Shown one piece after another: positions 35,215-43,874 of a stretch of 56,141 bases of DNA. The notes under the pieces were generated by a model. It had not been told where the DNA came from and did no database searches. It saw only the letters and a list, made by a program, of their open reading frames with translations. Position 1 is the first letter of the stretch. Each line of letters starts with the position of its first letter. This DNA is from Phycisphaerales bacterium PN19_bin_20 (lineage in GTDB: Bacteria > Planctomycetota > Phycisphaerae > Phycisphaerales > UBA1924), in NCBI GenBank assembly GCA_021173225.1, contig JAJOLK010000020.1, forward strand, positions 1 through 56,141, given 5' to 3'. The position numbers and the translations under genes were made by a program.

Positions 35215-35344
35215 ATATCGCCCAGTCTATCAGCAAGCACCGCTTTGGGGAACCCCCCGTCCAACCCTTCGACTCACATCCCAGGGCTGGCCCAGCCGCC
35301 GGTTCCGCGCCGCCAGCGCAACGCTAACCAGCTCCTTCCCCATC

Positions 35345-35380
35345 AAGAAAAACACCCCCGACCATCGAAGGCCAGGGGTG
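35345..35380 (-). terminator. Terminator of the isc genes
   Basis: On the minus strand, CACCCC (35375-35380) pairs with GGGGTG (35353-35358) through an inner GGCC/GGTC stem, and GTTTTTCTTG follows. It lies about 75 bp after the iscA stop and before the ACT gene. A convincing intrinsic terminator. Confidence 0.8.
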
Positions 35381-35454
35381 CTAAGAACCGGGCTCGCGCG
35401 CACAGGCCAGGGCAAACCCACGAGAGAAGCGAGTCTACTCAGTAGCCCCAGCCA

Positions 35455-35838
35455 TCACGCGCTGAAGCTGCTGCCGCACCCGCAGGTGCTCGAAGCGTTG
35501 GGGTTGTTGAACACAAACCCGCGGCCCATGATCTCGTCCTTGAAGTCAATCGTCACGCCGCCCAAGTACAGCAGGCTCTTGGGGTCCACGATCAGCTTCA
35601 CGCCGTGGATCTCAAAGACCTCGTCGGTCTCCTTCTGCGTCTCGGTCAGGTCCAGCAGGTAGCTAAAGCCCGAGCAACCGCCGCCCTTTACGCCCACGCG
35701 CAGACGGATCTTGTCGCCGTCAAGCTCCTGCTGCTGGATAATGTTCTTGACCTCCCGCGCCGCCGACTCCGACAGGTTCACGGGCGCCGCGCCCGTCGAG
35801 GCCGGAGAAGTGGGGGGGTTGCTGATCGTTGTCGCCAT
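35455..35838 (-). CDS. iscA: Iron-sulfur cluster assembly protein IscA/ErpA family
   Basis: 127 residues. A-type Fe-S carrier with the three conserved cysteines: Cys55 in GGGCSGF and the CGCG pair Cys119/Cys121. A polar Thr/Pro/Ser N-terminal extension of about 18 residues precedes the core. Third gene of an iscS-iscU-iscA operon, 189 bp after iscU. It could equally be called erpA; the context favours iscA. Confidence 0.92.
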   Translation of the reverse strand: MATTISNPPTSPASTGAAPVNLSESAAREVKNIIQQQELDGDKIRLRVGVKGGGCSGFSYLLDLTETQKETDEVFEIHGVKLIVDPKSLLYLGGVTIDFKDEIMGRGFVFNNPNASSTCGCGSSFSA

Positions 35839-36027
35839 GGTTGATCCTCGCTGTCTGTTCTATCAATCCTTGCTCTACCAGTCCTCGCAGGTGGGCCATC
35901 AAGGCCCGCCTGACCGCTCAACATACGCACCAAGCGGGCCCCCGGATCGCCCGGGGCCCGGGTCATCGCTGGCCGCCGCAGGCCACGCTTGCAAAGCGCC
36001 GCCCAACGCCACCGCAGGCCGTCACAC

Positions 36028-36468
36028 TCAACCCGCCTTCGCGTGGTCGTGGTCCTCGGCCATGTCGGGCAGGCCGTTCTTCTTCCGATAATCGTTGATC
36101 GCCGCCTTCACCGCGTCCTCCGCGAGCACCGAGCAGTGGATCTTCACCGGCGGCAGGCTCAGCTCCTGCACCAACTGGGTGTTCCGCAACTCCGCGGCCT
36201 CCTCCACGCTCATCCCCTTGATCCACTCCGTCGCCAGACTGCTGCTGGCGATCGCGCTGCCGCACCCGAAGGTCTTGAACTTGGCGTCCTCGATCTTCCC
36301 GGTCTGCTCATTGACCTTGATGCAAAGCTGCATCACGTCGCCGCACTCAGGTGCGCCGACCAGCCCAACCCCCACGCGCTTGTCAGACTTCATCTGCTCC
36401 TGCGTGCCAAAGTTCCCCACGTTGCGCGGGTTCTCATAATGGTCAATCACCTTGGGGCCGTACGGCAT
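36028..36468 (-). CDS. iscU: Iron-sulfur cluster scaffold protein IscU
   Basis: 146 residues. Scaffold on which IscS builds Fe-S clusters. The ligands are Cys42 (APECGD), Cys69 (FGCGSA) and Cys112 (HCSVLAEDA). The HscA recognition motif LPPVK is at 105-109. The tail is Asp/His-rich. AGGAGA stands just before the ATG. hscA and hscB are not in the window although the motif is kept. Confidence 0.95.
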   Translation of the reverse strand: MPYGPKVIDHYENPRNVGNFGTQEQMKSDKRVGVGLVGAPECGDVMQLCIKVNEQTGKIEDAKFKTFGCGSAIASSSLATEWIKGMSVEEAAELRNTQLVQELSLPPVKIHCSVLAEDAVKAAINDYRKKNGLPDMAEDHDHAKAG

Positions 36469-36662
36469 GGGAATCTCCTATAGGGCCAACTGGAAAAATG
36501 TCCAAGTTGCCAAGTCAGATCTGTATCTTCGAATCCCTCGGCCGCGCTCTCGCGGCATCTGTTTTCAACGTGCCAGTCGGGATTGACCCGACCGTTAGCT
36601 CGATCTCCTGCGGCACCGCCGATTCGTCCACTCGGCCCTGTCTCGCTTTGGGTCTTTGCAGT

Positions 36663-37901
36663 TTAGTGGTGCGCCCACTGCACACTCGACAGATCGATCC
36701 CCTCCTTGTGCATGTCGTACAGCGGGCTCATCACCCGCAGCTTCTTCACACCCTGCACCACCTGCTCGATCGCGAAGTCCACCTCCGCCTCCGTCGTCCA
36801 CTTGCCAAGGCTTAGCCGCAAAGAGCTGTGCGCAAGCTCGTCGCCAACGCCGATGCCCTTGAGCACATAGCTCGGCTCAAGGCTCGCGCTCGTGCACGCG
36901 CTGCCGCTGCTGCACGCGATGTCCTTCACCGCCATCATCAGCCCCTCGCCCTCCACAAACCCGAAGCTGATGTTGCTGATGTGCGGCAGACGCTTCTCCG
37001 CGTTCCCGTTCACCACGCACGAATCCAGCTGCGCCAGCACGCCCGCCTCAAGCTTGCTCTTGAGCTTCGCCAGCCGAAGCGCGTCACGCTCCATCTCGGC
37101 CATCGCGATCTCGCACGCCTTGCCCAGCCCGACGATCCCCGTGATGTTGTGCGTGCCCGACCGGAACCCACGCTCCTGACCCCCGCCCTCCTGCAGCGCC
37201 TGCAAACGCACCCGCGGGCGGTGCCGCCGCACGTACAGCGCGCCCACGCCCTTGGGGCCAAACAGCTTGTGCGCGCTCAGGCTCAGCAGGTCCACGTTGT
37301 CCTGCTCCACATTCGTCGGCATCTTCCCGACCCACTGCGTCGCGTCGGTGTGGAAGATCACCCCGCGCTCCTTGCACAACGCCCCGATCTCACGCACCTG
37401 GTTGATCGTCCCAAGCTCGTTGTTCGCCCACATGATCGTCACAAGGATCGTGTCCGCGCGCATCGCCGCCTTGACCATCTCCGCCGTCACCACCCCGTCC
37501 GCTGGCGGCTCGATGAACGTCACATCAAACCCCTCCTTCTGCAGACGCTTGCACGGGTCGAGCACCGCCTTGTGCTCGATCGTGCACGTCACGATGTGCC
37601 CACGCCCAGACTGGCCCGCCGGAGCCTTCTGGTACATGTACGCCACGCCCTTGATCGCCAGGTTGTTGCTCTCGGTCGCCCCGCTGGTAAACAGCACCTC
37701 CTTGTCGGTGCAACCCAGCAGCTTGGCCACCTGCCCACGCGCCGTGTCCGCCGCCGTCTCCGCCGCCCACCCATAGCTGTGGTTCCGCGAGCCAGCGTTG
37801 CCAAACATCTCCGTGAAATACGGCAGCATCGCCTCGACCACCCGCGGGTCGCAGGGCGTCGTCGCCGCGTTATCCATATAGATCGGAAGCTTCAGTGCCA
37901 T
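36663..37901 (-). CDS. iscS: Cysteine desulfurase IscS
   Basis: 412 residues. PLP enzyme that takes sulfur from cysteine for Fe-S and thio-modification pathways. Seen are the N-terminal IYMDNAATTPCDPRV, TIEHKAVLDPC, the PLP lysine in SLSAHKLFGPKG and the catalytic Cys loop CSSGSACTS, of the long-loop IscS type. The start at 37901 has AGGAG 6 bp upstream. First gene of iscSUA; no iscR precedes it. Confidence 0.96.
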   Translation of the reverse strand: MALKLPIYMDNAATTPCDPRVVEAMLPYFTEMFGNAGSRNHSYGWAAETAADTARGQVAKLLGCTDKEVLFTSGATESNNLAIKGVAYMYQKAPAGQSGRGHIVTCTIEHKAVLDPCKRLQKEGFDVTFIEPPADGVVTAEMVKAAMRADTILVTIMWANNELGTINQVREIGALCKERGVIFHTDATQWVGKMPTNVEQDNVDLLSLSAHKLFGPKGVGALYVRRHRPRVRLQALQEGGGQERGFRSGTHNITGIVGLGKACEIAMAEMERDALRLAKLKSKLEAGVLAQLDSCVVNGNAEKRLPHISNISFGFVEGEGLMMAVKDIACSSGSACTSASLEPSYVLKGIGVGDELAHSSLRLSLGKWTTEAEVDFAIEQVVQGVKKLRVMSPLYDMHKEGIDLSSVQWAHH

Positions 37902-38395
37902 CGTCTGCTCCTGCATTCCCGCGCCCGAGAACCAAAGACCCCTCAAGGTCAGCGCCAAACGCACGTTCGTCGCCTTGACCTGACTACGCCACCCCTACTA
38001 CGCCACCATGATAGCAGGGGTTCTGCACAATCGAGCCTCATTGAGACTCAGACTCAGCCCGTAGCTCCGCGCTCACCCACCCGCCCGTAAACGCCGCGCC
38101 CGTGCGCAATCCTCCGCACCTCGCCAAGAACCCCCGAACCCGCCACACGCCCCAAGCGTCCATCAATCAAGTCAGCATCCGTGCTAAACTCTCCTCTGAA
38201 CGCCTCACCCCCATCTCCACTCCAATCTCCTCCCCGATCTCCACACCAATCTCCGCCCCCACGCCCGCGTGATACCGGTGCACCGCCCGTGCCGGGCATT
38301 CCGAAACGTGCTCATTCCAGACCCGTCTAGCCCAGTCCGAATCACATCACCCGCCGCGGCACCTTCGCCCCGCGACAAACCCACCGAGGGCCCCG
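37902..38395. other. Divergent region between iscS and the peptide-binding gene
   Basis: 494 bp, no gene. It holds the promoters of two divergent operons. A candidate extended -10 for iscS and a 10-bp direct repeat are listed separately. A 24-bp imperfect duplication (ATCTCCAC..CCAATCTCC) occurs at 38212-38259. The plus strand is very C-rich. Confidence 0.45.
37983..38016 (-). promoter_or_regulatory. Candidate isc promoter with adjacent direct repeat
   Basis: On the minus strand TGCTATCAT (38008-38016) matches an extended -10 element. Directly downstream lie two copies of GTGGCGTAGT (plus-strand ACTACGCCAC at 37983-37992 and 37997-38006), 14 bp apart. Such a repeat at the expected transcription start could be an operator. 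No good -35 was found. About 100 bp would separate the start site from iscS. Confidence 0.3.
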
Positions 38396-40429
38396 ATGCA
38401 GAACCGCTTTGGCCTCAAAGACCTCCTCCTCATCGTCCTGATCCTCGGCGTACTCGCGCTGGGCTTCCTCCATTCCTTCCAAAACGACCGTGCGTTCAAG
38501 CAGACCAAGGACGCCGTCGAACGACTTAAAACCCTCGAAGGTCAGGTCGGCCAGCTCAGCACCGGCGTTGGCTCCCTCGCCAACCAGGTCGGCACCCTGA
38601 AAGAGACCATCGCCCAGGGCGTCAAGGTGACCGGCTCTGCGACGGCCCTCTCACCCACGTCATCGACCGCGCCCGGCGAAACTACCGCCCAAACCGCCGC
38701 CCAAGCCCGGCCAGGCCAGCCCAACGCCCAACCCGCCGGCACCACCGATTCCTCCTGGGCCAAGCTCGGCGTCACGATCGAGCGCCAGCCACCGCTGAAC
38801 TTCGCCACCGACCCGCGCACCGTCAAAGGCTTCCGTGACGGCGGCGAGCTGACCGAGATTTGGGAGGCCCAGACCAAAATCATCACCCCCTACATCGCCA
38901 CCGATACCTACTCGCGCCGCATCGAAGACCTCGTCATGGAGAGCCTCGCCAAGTACGACCCCAAAACCCTGACCCATGTTGGCGTGCTCGCCGAGGCCTG
39001 GCAAATCGACCCCGAAGGACTCTGGCTTCGCGCGCGCCTTCGCCCGGGCCTGCGCTTCAGCGACGGCTCGCCCATGACCGCCGAGGACTTCCGCTGGACC
39101 TTCCACGAGTTCGTCATGAACGAGCAGATCGAGGCCGAGCGGTCACGTTCGGTCCTGCGTGACTCAATCGCCAAGGTCGAGGCCATCGACGACCGCACCG
39201 TCGAGTTCACCTTCAAGGGTGTGCTGTTCTCCAACGTCTCCAACGCTCTGAGCCTCAGCGTCATGTCCAAGGCCTTCTACAGCAAGTTCAGCCCAGCGCA
39301 GGTCAACCGTGGCACCGGACTAACCATGGGCTCGGGCCCCTTCCGCGTCCGCGGCGTCTCTGCCACCGGGCAGTGGGGCCCCCCGGACGACATCGTCTTA
39401 GAGCGCAACGAGCAGTACTGGGGCCCAAAGCCCGCTGTCAACACCATCCGCATCAAGGGCATCAGCGAAGAGCTCGCCCGCATCAACAGCTACGCCAAAG
39501 GCGACGCGCAGCTCGTCACGCCCACCGCCGTCCAATTTGTCGCCAAGCGTGAAGACTCATCCAAGCCCGGCACCGACCCGGTCTGGCGCGAACAGACCCG
39601 CTACCTCGAGTGGGTCAACATGCGCAGCGGCTACAGCTTCATCGCCTGGAACTGCGGCGAGCGCAACGGCAAGCTCACGCCCTTTGCCGACCCGCGCGTC
39701 CGCCGTGCCATGACCCACGCCCTCGACCGCCAGAAGATGATCAAGGACATCTGGAAGGGCATCGGGCAGGTCGCCAAGGGCAACATGCCCCTTGCCAGCC
39801 CCGGGGCCAATAAGGACATCGAGCCCTGGCCCTTCGACCCCGCCAAGGCCGAGGCCCTGCTCAAAGAGGCCGGCTGGGAGGACCGCGACGGCGACGGCAA
39901 GCTCGAAGACAAGTTCGGCAGCCCCATGAAGTTCCAGTACACCTACGCCAGCGGCGGCGAGATCGCCGAACGCGTCGCTCGCTTTGTCAAAGACGCCTAT
40001 CTCGCCATCGGCATCGAGGTCGAGATCAGGCCCGTCGAGTGGGCCGTCTACACCGACCTGCTCAAGACCCGCGACTTTGACGCCATCACCCTGGGCTGGG
40101 GCGCCAGCGCGCCAGAGTCCGACCCGATCCAGATCTTCCACTCTTCGAGCATCAAGAATCAGGGCGACAACTTCGCTCAGTGGAACAGCCCCGACGCCGA
40201 CCGCCTGATCGACGCTGGCCGCCGCGAACTGAACTTTGACAAGCGCATGGCGATCTGGCGCGAGCTTGAGGCGGTCATCCACCGCGAGCAGCCGTACACC
40301 TTCGTCCGCGTCCCGCCGTGGCTGCGCTTCGCCGCCACCGACCTGGGCAACGTCGTGGCTTATCCCAAGGGCCTTGAGCCCACCGAGTACTTCCGTGGCA
40401 GCGCCTCGACCCCCGCGCCGATGAATTAA
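38396..40429 (+). CDS. Membrane-anchored peptide-type ABC transporter substrate-binding protein (family 5)
   Basis: 677 residues. The N-terminus has one membrane segment (about 8-26) and a short coiled coil (about 30-75, FKQTKDAVERLKTLEGQVGQL), not a cleavable lipoprotein signal. A Thr/Ala/Pro linker follows, then a family 5 (DppA/OppA-like) binding domain from about 115: YSRRIEDLVMESL, LRFSDGSPMTAEDFRWTF, GSGPFRV, DPRVRRAMTHALDRQKM. GAGGG lies a few bases before the ATG. It forms an operon with the two permeases. The ligand is a peptide or similar solute by family only. Confidence 0.9.
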   Translation: MQNRFGLKDLLLIVLILGVLALGFLHSFQNDRAFKQTKDAVERLKTLEGQVGQLSTGVGSLANQVGTLKETIAQGVKVTGSATALSPTSSTAPGETTAQTAAQARPGQPNAQPAGTTDSSWAKLGVTIERQPPLNFATDPRTVKGFRDGGELTEIWEAQTKIITPYIATDTYSRRIEDLVMESLAKYDPKTLTHVGVLAEAWQIDPEGLWLRARLRPGLRFSDGSPMTAEDFRWTFHEFVMNEQIEAERSRSVLRDSIAKVEAIDDRTVEFTFKGVLFSNVSNALSLSVMSKAFYSKFSPAQVNRGTGLTMGSGPFRVRGVSATGQWGPPDDIVLERNEQYWGPKPAVNTIRIKGISEELARINSYAKGDAQLVTPTAVQFVAKREDSSKPGTDPVWREQTRYLEWVNMRSGYSFIAWNCGERNGKLTPFADPRVRRAMTHALDRQKMIKDIWKGIGQVAKGNMPLASPGANKDIEPWPFDPAKAEALLKEAGWEDRDGDGKLEDKFGSPMKFQYTYASGGEIAERVARFVKDAYLAIGIEVEIRPVEWAVYTDLLKTRDFDAITLGWGASAPESDPIQIFHSSSIKNQGDNFAQWNSPDADRLIDAGRRELNFDKRMAIWRELEAVIHREQPYTFVRVPPWLRFAATDLGNVVAYPKGLEPTEYFRGSASTPAPMN

Positions 40430-40485
40430 TCCGCCCCGTACATCGCCAAGTTTCCCGACGCAACCACTCAGCGCCACGCAACCAC

Positions 40486-42048
40486 ATGGTCAACTTCCTC
40501 ATCCGCCGCGTCCTGCTCATGGTGCCCACCCTCGTGGGCATCACGCTGCTGGTCTTCATGATGCTCGCGCTCTCGCCCGGCGGCATCGGTGCCGGGATGC
40601 TCGCTGGCGGCTCGGGCGGGGCCATGCAGTCCAGCAACTCAATCGCCATCCAGCGCGCCAAGCTCGAAGACCGCTACGGGCTCAACGAGCCCGTCATGGT
40701 CCAGTACTGGCGCTGGCTCGGCCGCATCAGCCCCATCAAATTTGGCCAGCGAGACCTCGTCGCCACCACCGGCGAGCTCATCCCCCGCCCGCGCGCAGTC
40801 CCCCAACCCACGGCCTGGAAGTGGCTCGGCGCCTCCCTCCCCGCCGTACCAGACTTTACCGACCGCGAGCGTGACGCCAAGTTCCCACCCGGCGACACCA
40901 CGCAGGCCGCCGCCGCCCGGACCGCGGCATTCAAAGACGTGCAGCGCGCGTACGTTGAGGCCCGCGCCAGCTTCACCAGCATCGACGCAACCCTGCGTGA
41001 CAAGCTCAAGCAGTACGTTGAGGCCACCGAGCCCAGCGACCAGTGGTCCCGCTTCCTTGACAAAGAAAAGCCGCGCGTCGGGCGCATCACCGCCCGCCCG
41101 CCGCAAGAGGGCGTCCGTGAGCTGGCCGAGGCCAAGGCCCTGGCCCAGCAGGCCGCCAAGGCCTGGGGTGATGCCGCGGCGGCCCGTGAGGTGCTGCTCG
41201 CGGGCATGGCCACCGGGCCCTATCCCGAGGCGGGCTTTGGCGTCTCTGGCGTGGTCAGCATCGCGTGGCCTGACCTGGGCATCGCCTTCAGCCGTCAGCG
41301 CCCCGTGATCGACCTGATCATCGAGCATCTGCCCATCACGCTGCTGATGAACCTGCTCGCGTTCCCGATCATCTACATGGTTGCGATCCCCTCGGGCATG
41401 CTCGCGGCCGTCCGGCGCGGGTCATGGGCCGACGTGGGCCTGGGCGGGATCTACATCGGGCTGTACTCGATCCCCGTGGTCCTCGCCGGCGCGCTGGCCC
41501 TGGGCTTTCTCGCAACGCCCGAGTACGCCAACTTGTTCCCCACCGCCGGGCTCTCTAGCGCCGCCTCAGAGGGCATGACTTTCCTGCCCTCGCACGACGA
41601 GGCCGGGTGGCAGACCGGCTGGCTGCTTGACCGCGCCTGGCACCTGTTCCTGCCCGTGCTCTGCATCGTCTACACCGGGTTCGCCGTGCTCAGCAAGCAG
41701 ACCCGCGCCGCGATGCTCGAAAACCTCAACGCCGACTACGTCCGCACCGCCAAGGCCAAGGGCGTCTCGAACAACGACGTGATCTTCGTCCACGTCTTCC
41801 GCAACAGCCTGCTCCCGCTCATCACCATGTTCGTTACGATCTTCCCGGCCATGCTCGCTGGCAGCGTCATCATCGAGCGCATCTTCAGCGTCCCGGGCAT
41901 GGGCTATCTGCTGCTTGACGCCATCAGCCAGCGCGACCGCGAGCTGATCCTGGCCAACACCACGATCATCGCGGTGGTCAACCTGCTGGCCCTGCTGCTG
42001 GCCGACATCCTCTACGCCATGGCCGACCCGCGCATCGCGTACAAGTAA
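40486..42048 (+). CDS. ABC transporter permease, DppB type, with large extracytoplasmic insertion
   Basis: 520 residues against about 310-340 for DppB. The N-terminal RRVLLMVPTLVGITLLVFMM segment and the C-terminal permease core are typical: HLPITLLMNLLAF, the EAA loop with YVRTAKAKGVSNNDVIFVHVFRNSLLPL, and VIIERIFSVPGMGYLLL. Between GLNEPVMVQYWRWLG and the core lie about 190 extra residues, helical and charged (Lys/Glu/Ala-rich), expected outside the cytosol. It starts 56 bp after the binding-protein gene. Confidence 0.9.
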   Translation: MVNFLIRRVLLMVPTLVGITLLVFMMLALSPGGIGAGMLAGGSGGAMQSSNSIAIQRAKLEDRYGLNEPVMVQYWRWLGRISPIKFGQRDLVATTGELIPRPRAVPQPTAWKWLGASLPAVPDFTDRERDAKFPPGDTTQAAAARTAAFKDVQRAYVEARASFTSIDATLRDKLKQYVEATEPSDQWSRFLDKEKPRVGRITARPPQEGVRELAEAKALAQQAAKAWGDAAAAREVLLAGMATGPYPEAGFGVSGVVSIAWPDLGIAFSRQRPVIDLIIEHLPITLLMNLLAFPIIYMVAIPSGMLAAVRRGSWADVGLGGIYIGLYSIPVVLAGALALGFLATPEYANLFPTAGLSSAASEGMTFLPSHDEAGWQTGWLLDRAWHLFLPVLCIVYTGFAVLSKQTRAAMLENLNADYVRTAKAKGVSNNDVIFVHVFRNSLLPLITMFVTIFPAMLAGSVIIERIFSVPGMGYLLLDAISQRDRELILANTTIIAVVNLLALLLADILYAMADPRIAYK

Positions 42049-42111
42049 CCCGCGCTCTTTCGCCGCCCCGCGCAACGCCAACCAGCGCCCACGCCAAGCA
42101 AACCCCTTCCC

Positions 42112-43680
42112 ATGACGACCGCCAACGCCAACATCGCCAACGAACCCGCCGTCGTCACCGGCGTGCAGCTCATGCAGGGCATCGGCGTCCGCCCGGCGGT
42201 CGGCTTCTGGGCCGACGCATGGTCCACCGTCATCAAACGCCCAACCGCCGTCGCCGCCCTCGCGTGGCTCGGGGTCATCGCGTTCCTTGCCGTCTTTGCC
42301 CCGATGCTGGCCAGCGGGCACCCGCTGTGGATGACCCTCAAAGCCGCCGACGGCAGCAGCTCTTCCTTCTCACCGCTCTGGCGCGCGCTCACCGGGCTTG
42401 ACCTTGTTCTGCTCACCGGCGTCCCGCTGGCCACCGCGTACACCCTGGCCATCCCCATCGGCTCGCGCGGCTCGCGGCTTCGCACGGCCTTCGGCGCACT
42501 CGTTGTCGCCGTGCTCGTTGTCGCCCTCGCACAGATCGCGCAGAACTACTTAACCGGCCTGGCCGATGATGCCGCCGGCCGGGCCCGCACCGTCGCCGCG
42601 CAGGCCGCCCGCGCTGGCACCGAGGCGCCGGCGTTCATCACGCCCTTTGTGCGCACACCCGGCGCGGGGTCAGTTGTCGCGCTGGTGACCGCCGCCATCG
42701 TGCTGCTGGGCGTGCTGGCGGTGCCGATCGGCAAGCTGCAAACGCGTGCCGTCGTCGCGATCTTCGCGTGCGTGCTCGGCGCGTGGGCCGTGCAGGCGCG
42801 GTTCATCAAGCCCCTTGAACGCTTCGACTATCTTGAGCGCGAGCGCGCCGGGCTGGTCACCAGCGCCACCTACACCCTGGTCCCGTGGTCGCCCCTTCAG
42901 CGTGACAGCGGCCGTGAACGCCAGCCCCCCGGCACGCTCTTTGGAACCGCACAGAATCTCACCGACACCTCAACCCCCGGCTACGGCTTTGCCTTCCTGC
43001 TGGGCACAGACGTCTTCGGGCAAGACGTGCTCAGCCAGCTCATGCACGCCTCGCGCCTGGCCATCTCTATCGGCGTGGTCAGCACCGGTATCGCCCTGAT
43101 CATCGGCGTCACACTCGGGGCCCTGATGGGCTACTTCGGCGGCTGGGTAGACCTGCTGCTCATGCGCATCGTCGAGGTCTTTATGGCCGTGCCTGTTCTG
43201 TTCCTGCTGATCGTCGCCGTCGCGGTGCTGCCTGAAGAAGCGCGGACGACCTACGTGATGATGGCGATCATCGGGTGCTTCACGTGGACGGGCATGGCCC
43301 GCTTTACGCGCGCCGAGTTCATGAAGCTCCGCAATCAGGACTTCGTCCAGGCCGCCCAGGCCACCGGGCTGCCGCTCTGGAGCATCCTGTTCCGCCACAT
43401 GCTGCCCAACGGCGTCGCGCCGGTGCTGGTTGATACCAGCTTCGCTATTGCCGCGGCCATCAGCGTTGAGGCCACCCTCAGCTACCTGGGCCTGGGCCCG
43501 GCCGACAGCGCAAGCTGGGGCAAGCTGCTCAGCAGCGCCGTCAGCAGCGAGGGCCAGTTCAAGTGGTGGCTCGCGGTCTTCCCCGGCGGCGCGATCTTCC
43601 TGACCGTGCTGGCCTACAACCTGCTGGGCGAGGCCCTGCGCGACGCGATTGACCCCAAGCTCAAGAAGGCCCGCGTCTAG
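42112..43680 (+). CDS. ABC transporter permease, DppC type, with extra membrane segments
   Basis: 522 residues against about 290-300 for DppC. The core in the second half is standard: LLGTDVFGQDVLSQLMHASR, GVTLGALMGYFGGWVDLLLMR, the EAA loop FVQAAQATGLPLWSILFRHMLPN and SVEATLSYLGLG. The first half carries about three additional membrane segments between the first segment and the core. ATPase subunits (DppD/DppF type) do not follow, so the transporter must borrow ATPases encoded elsewhere or be incomplete here. Confidence 0.9.
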   Translation: MTTANANIANEPAVVTGVQLMQGIGVRPAVGFWADAWSTVIKRPTAVAALAWLGVIAFLAVFAPMLASGHPLWMTLKAADGSSSSFSPLWRALTGLDLVLLTGVPLATAYTLAIPIGSRGSRLRTAFGALVVAVLVVALAQIAQNYLTGLADDAAGRARTVAAQAARAGTEAPAFITPFVRTPGAGSVVALVTAAIVLLGVLAVPIGKLQTRAVVAIFACVLGAWAVQARFIKPLERFDYLERERAGLVTSATYTLVPWSPLQRDSGRERQPPGTLFGTAQNLTDTSTPGYGFAFLLGTDVFGQDVLSQLMHASRLAISIGVVSTGIALIIGVTLGALMGYFGGWVDLLLMRIVEVFMAVPVLFLLIVAVAVLPEEARTTYVMMAIIGCFTWTGMARFTRAEFMKLRNQDFVQAAQATGLPLWSILFRHMLPNGVAPVLVDTSFAIAAAISVEATLSYLGLGPADSASWGKLLSSAVSSEGQFKWWLAVFPGGAIFLTVLAYNLLGEALRDAIDPKLKKARV

Positions 43681-43741
43681 CGCCGTCATGTCCGCGCGGG
43701 GCAGCATTCCAACTGCTTCACCTTCCCTTTGGCTTCGGGAG

Positions 43742-43799
43742 GGCGGAGTTTCAACCCGCCTTGTTTTGTTGCACCGCATGGGCAGGATTCCGTCCTGCC
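43742..43799. repeat. Dispersed intergenic hairpin repeats, cluster 2 (2 clear copies)
   Basis: GGCGGAGTT/AACCCGCC (43742-43760, one bulged base) and perfect GGCAGGA/TCCTGCC (43781-43799, loop TTCCG). A weaker copy (GCAG..CTGC) lies around 43700. The first has the lead-in GGCTTCGGGAGG, matching the second subtype of cluster 1. Located between the DppC-type permease and the B12/MeaB gene. Confidence 0.75.
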
Positions 43800-43874
43800 A
43801 TGCGTGCCCCTGCTTCCAATCGCCCGCCCCGCCCGCCCCGCCCGCCCCGCGCATGGCTCTCTACCATCCGACCG

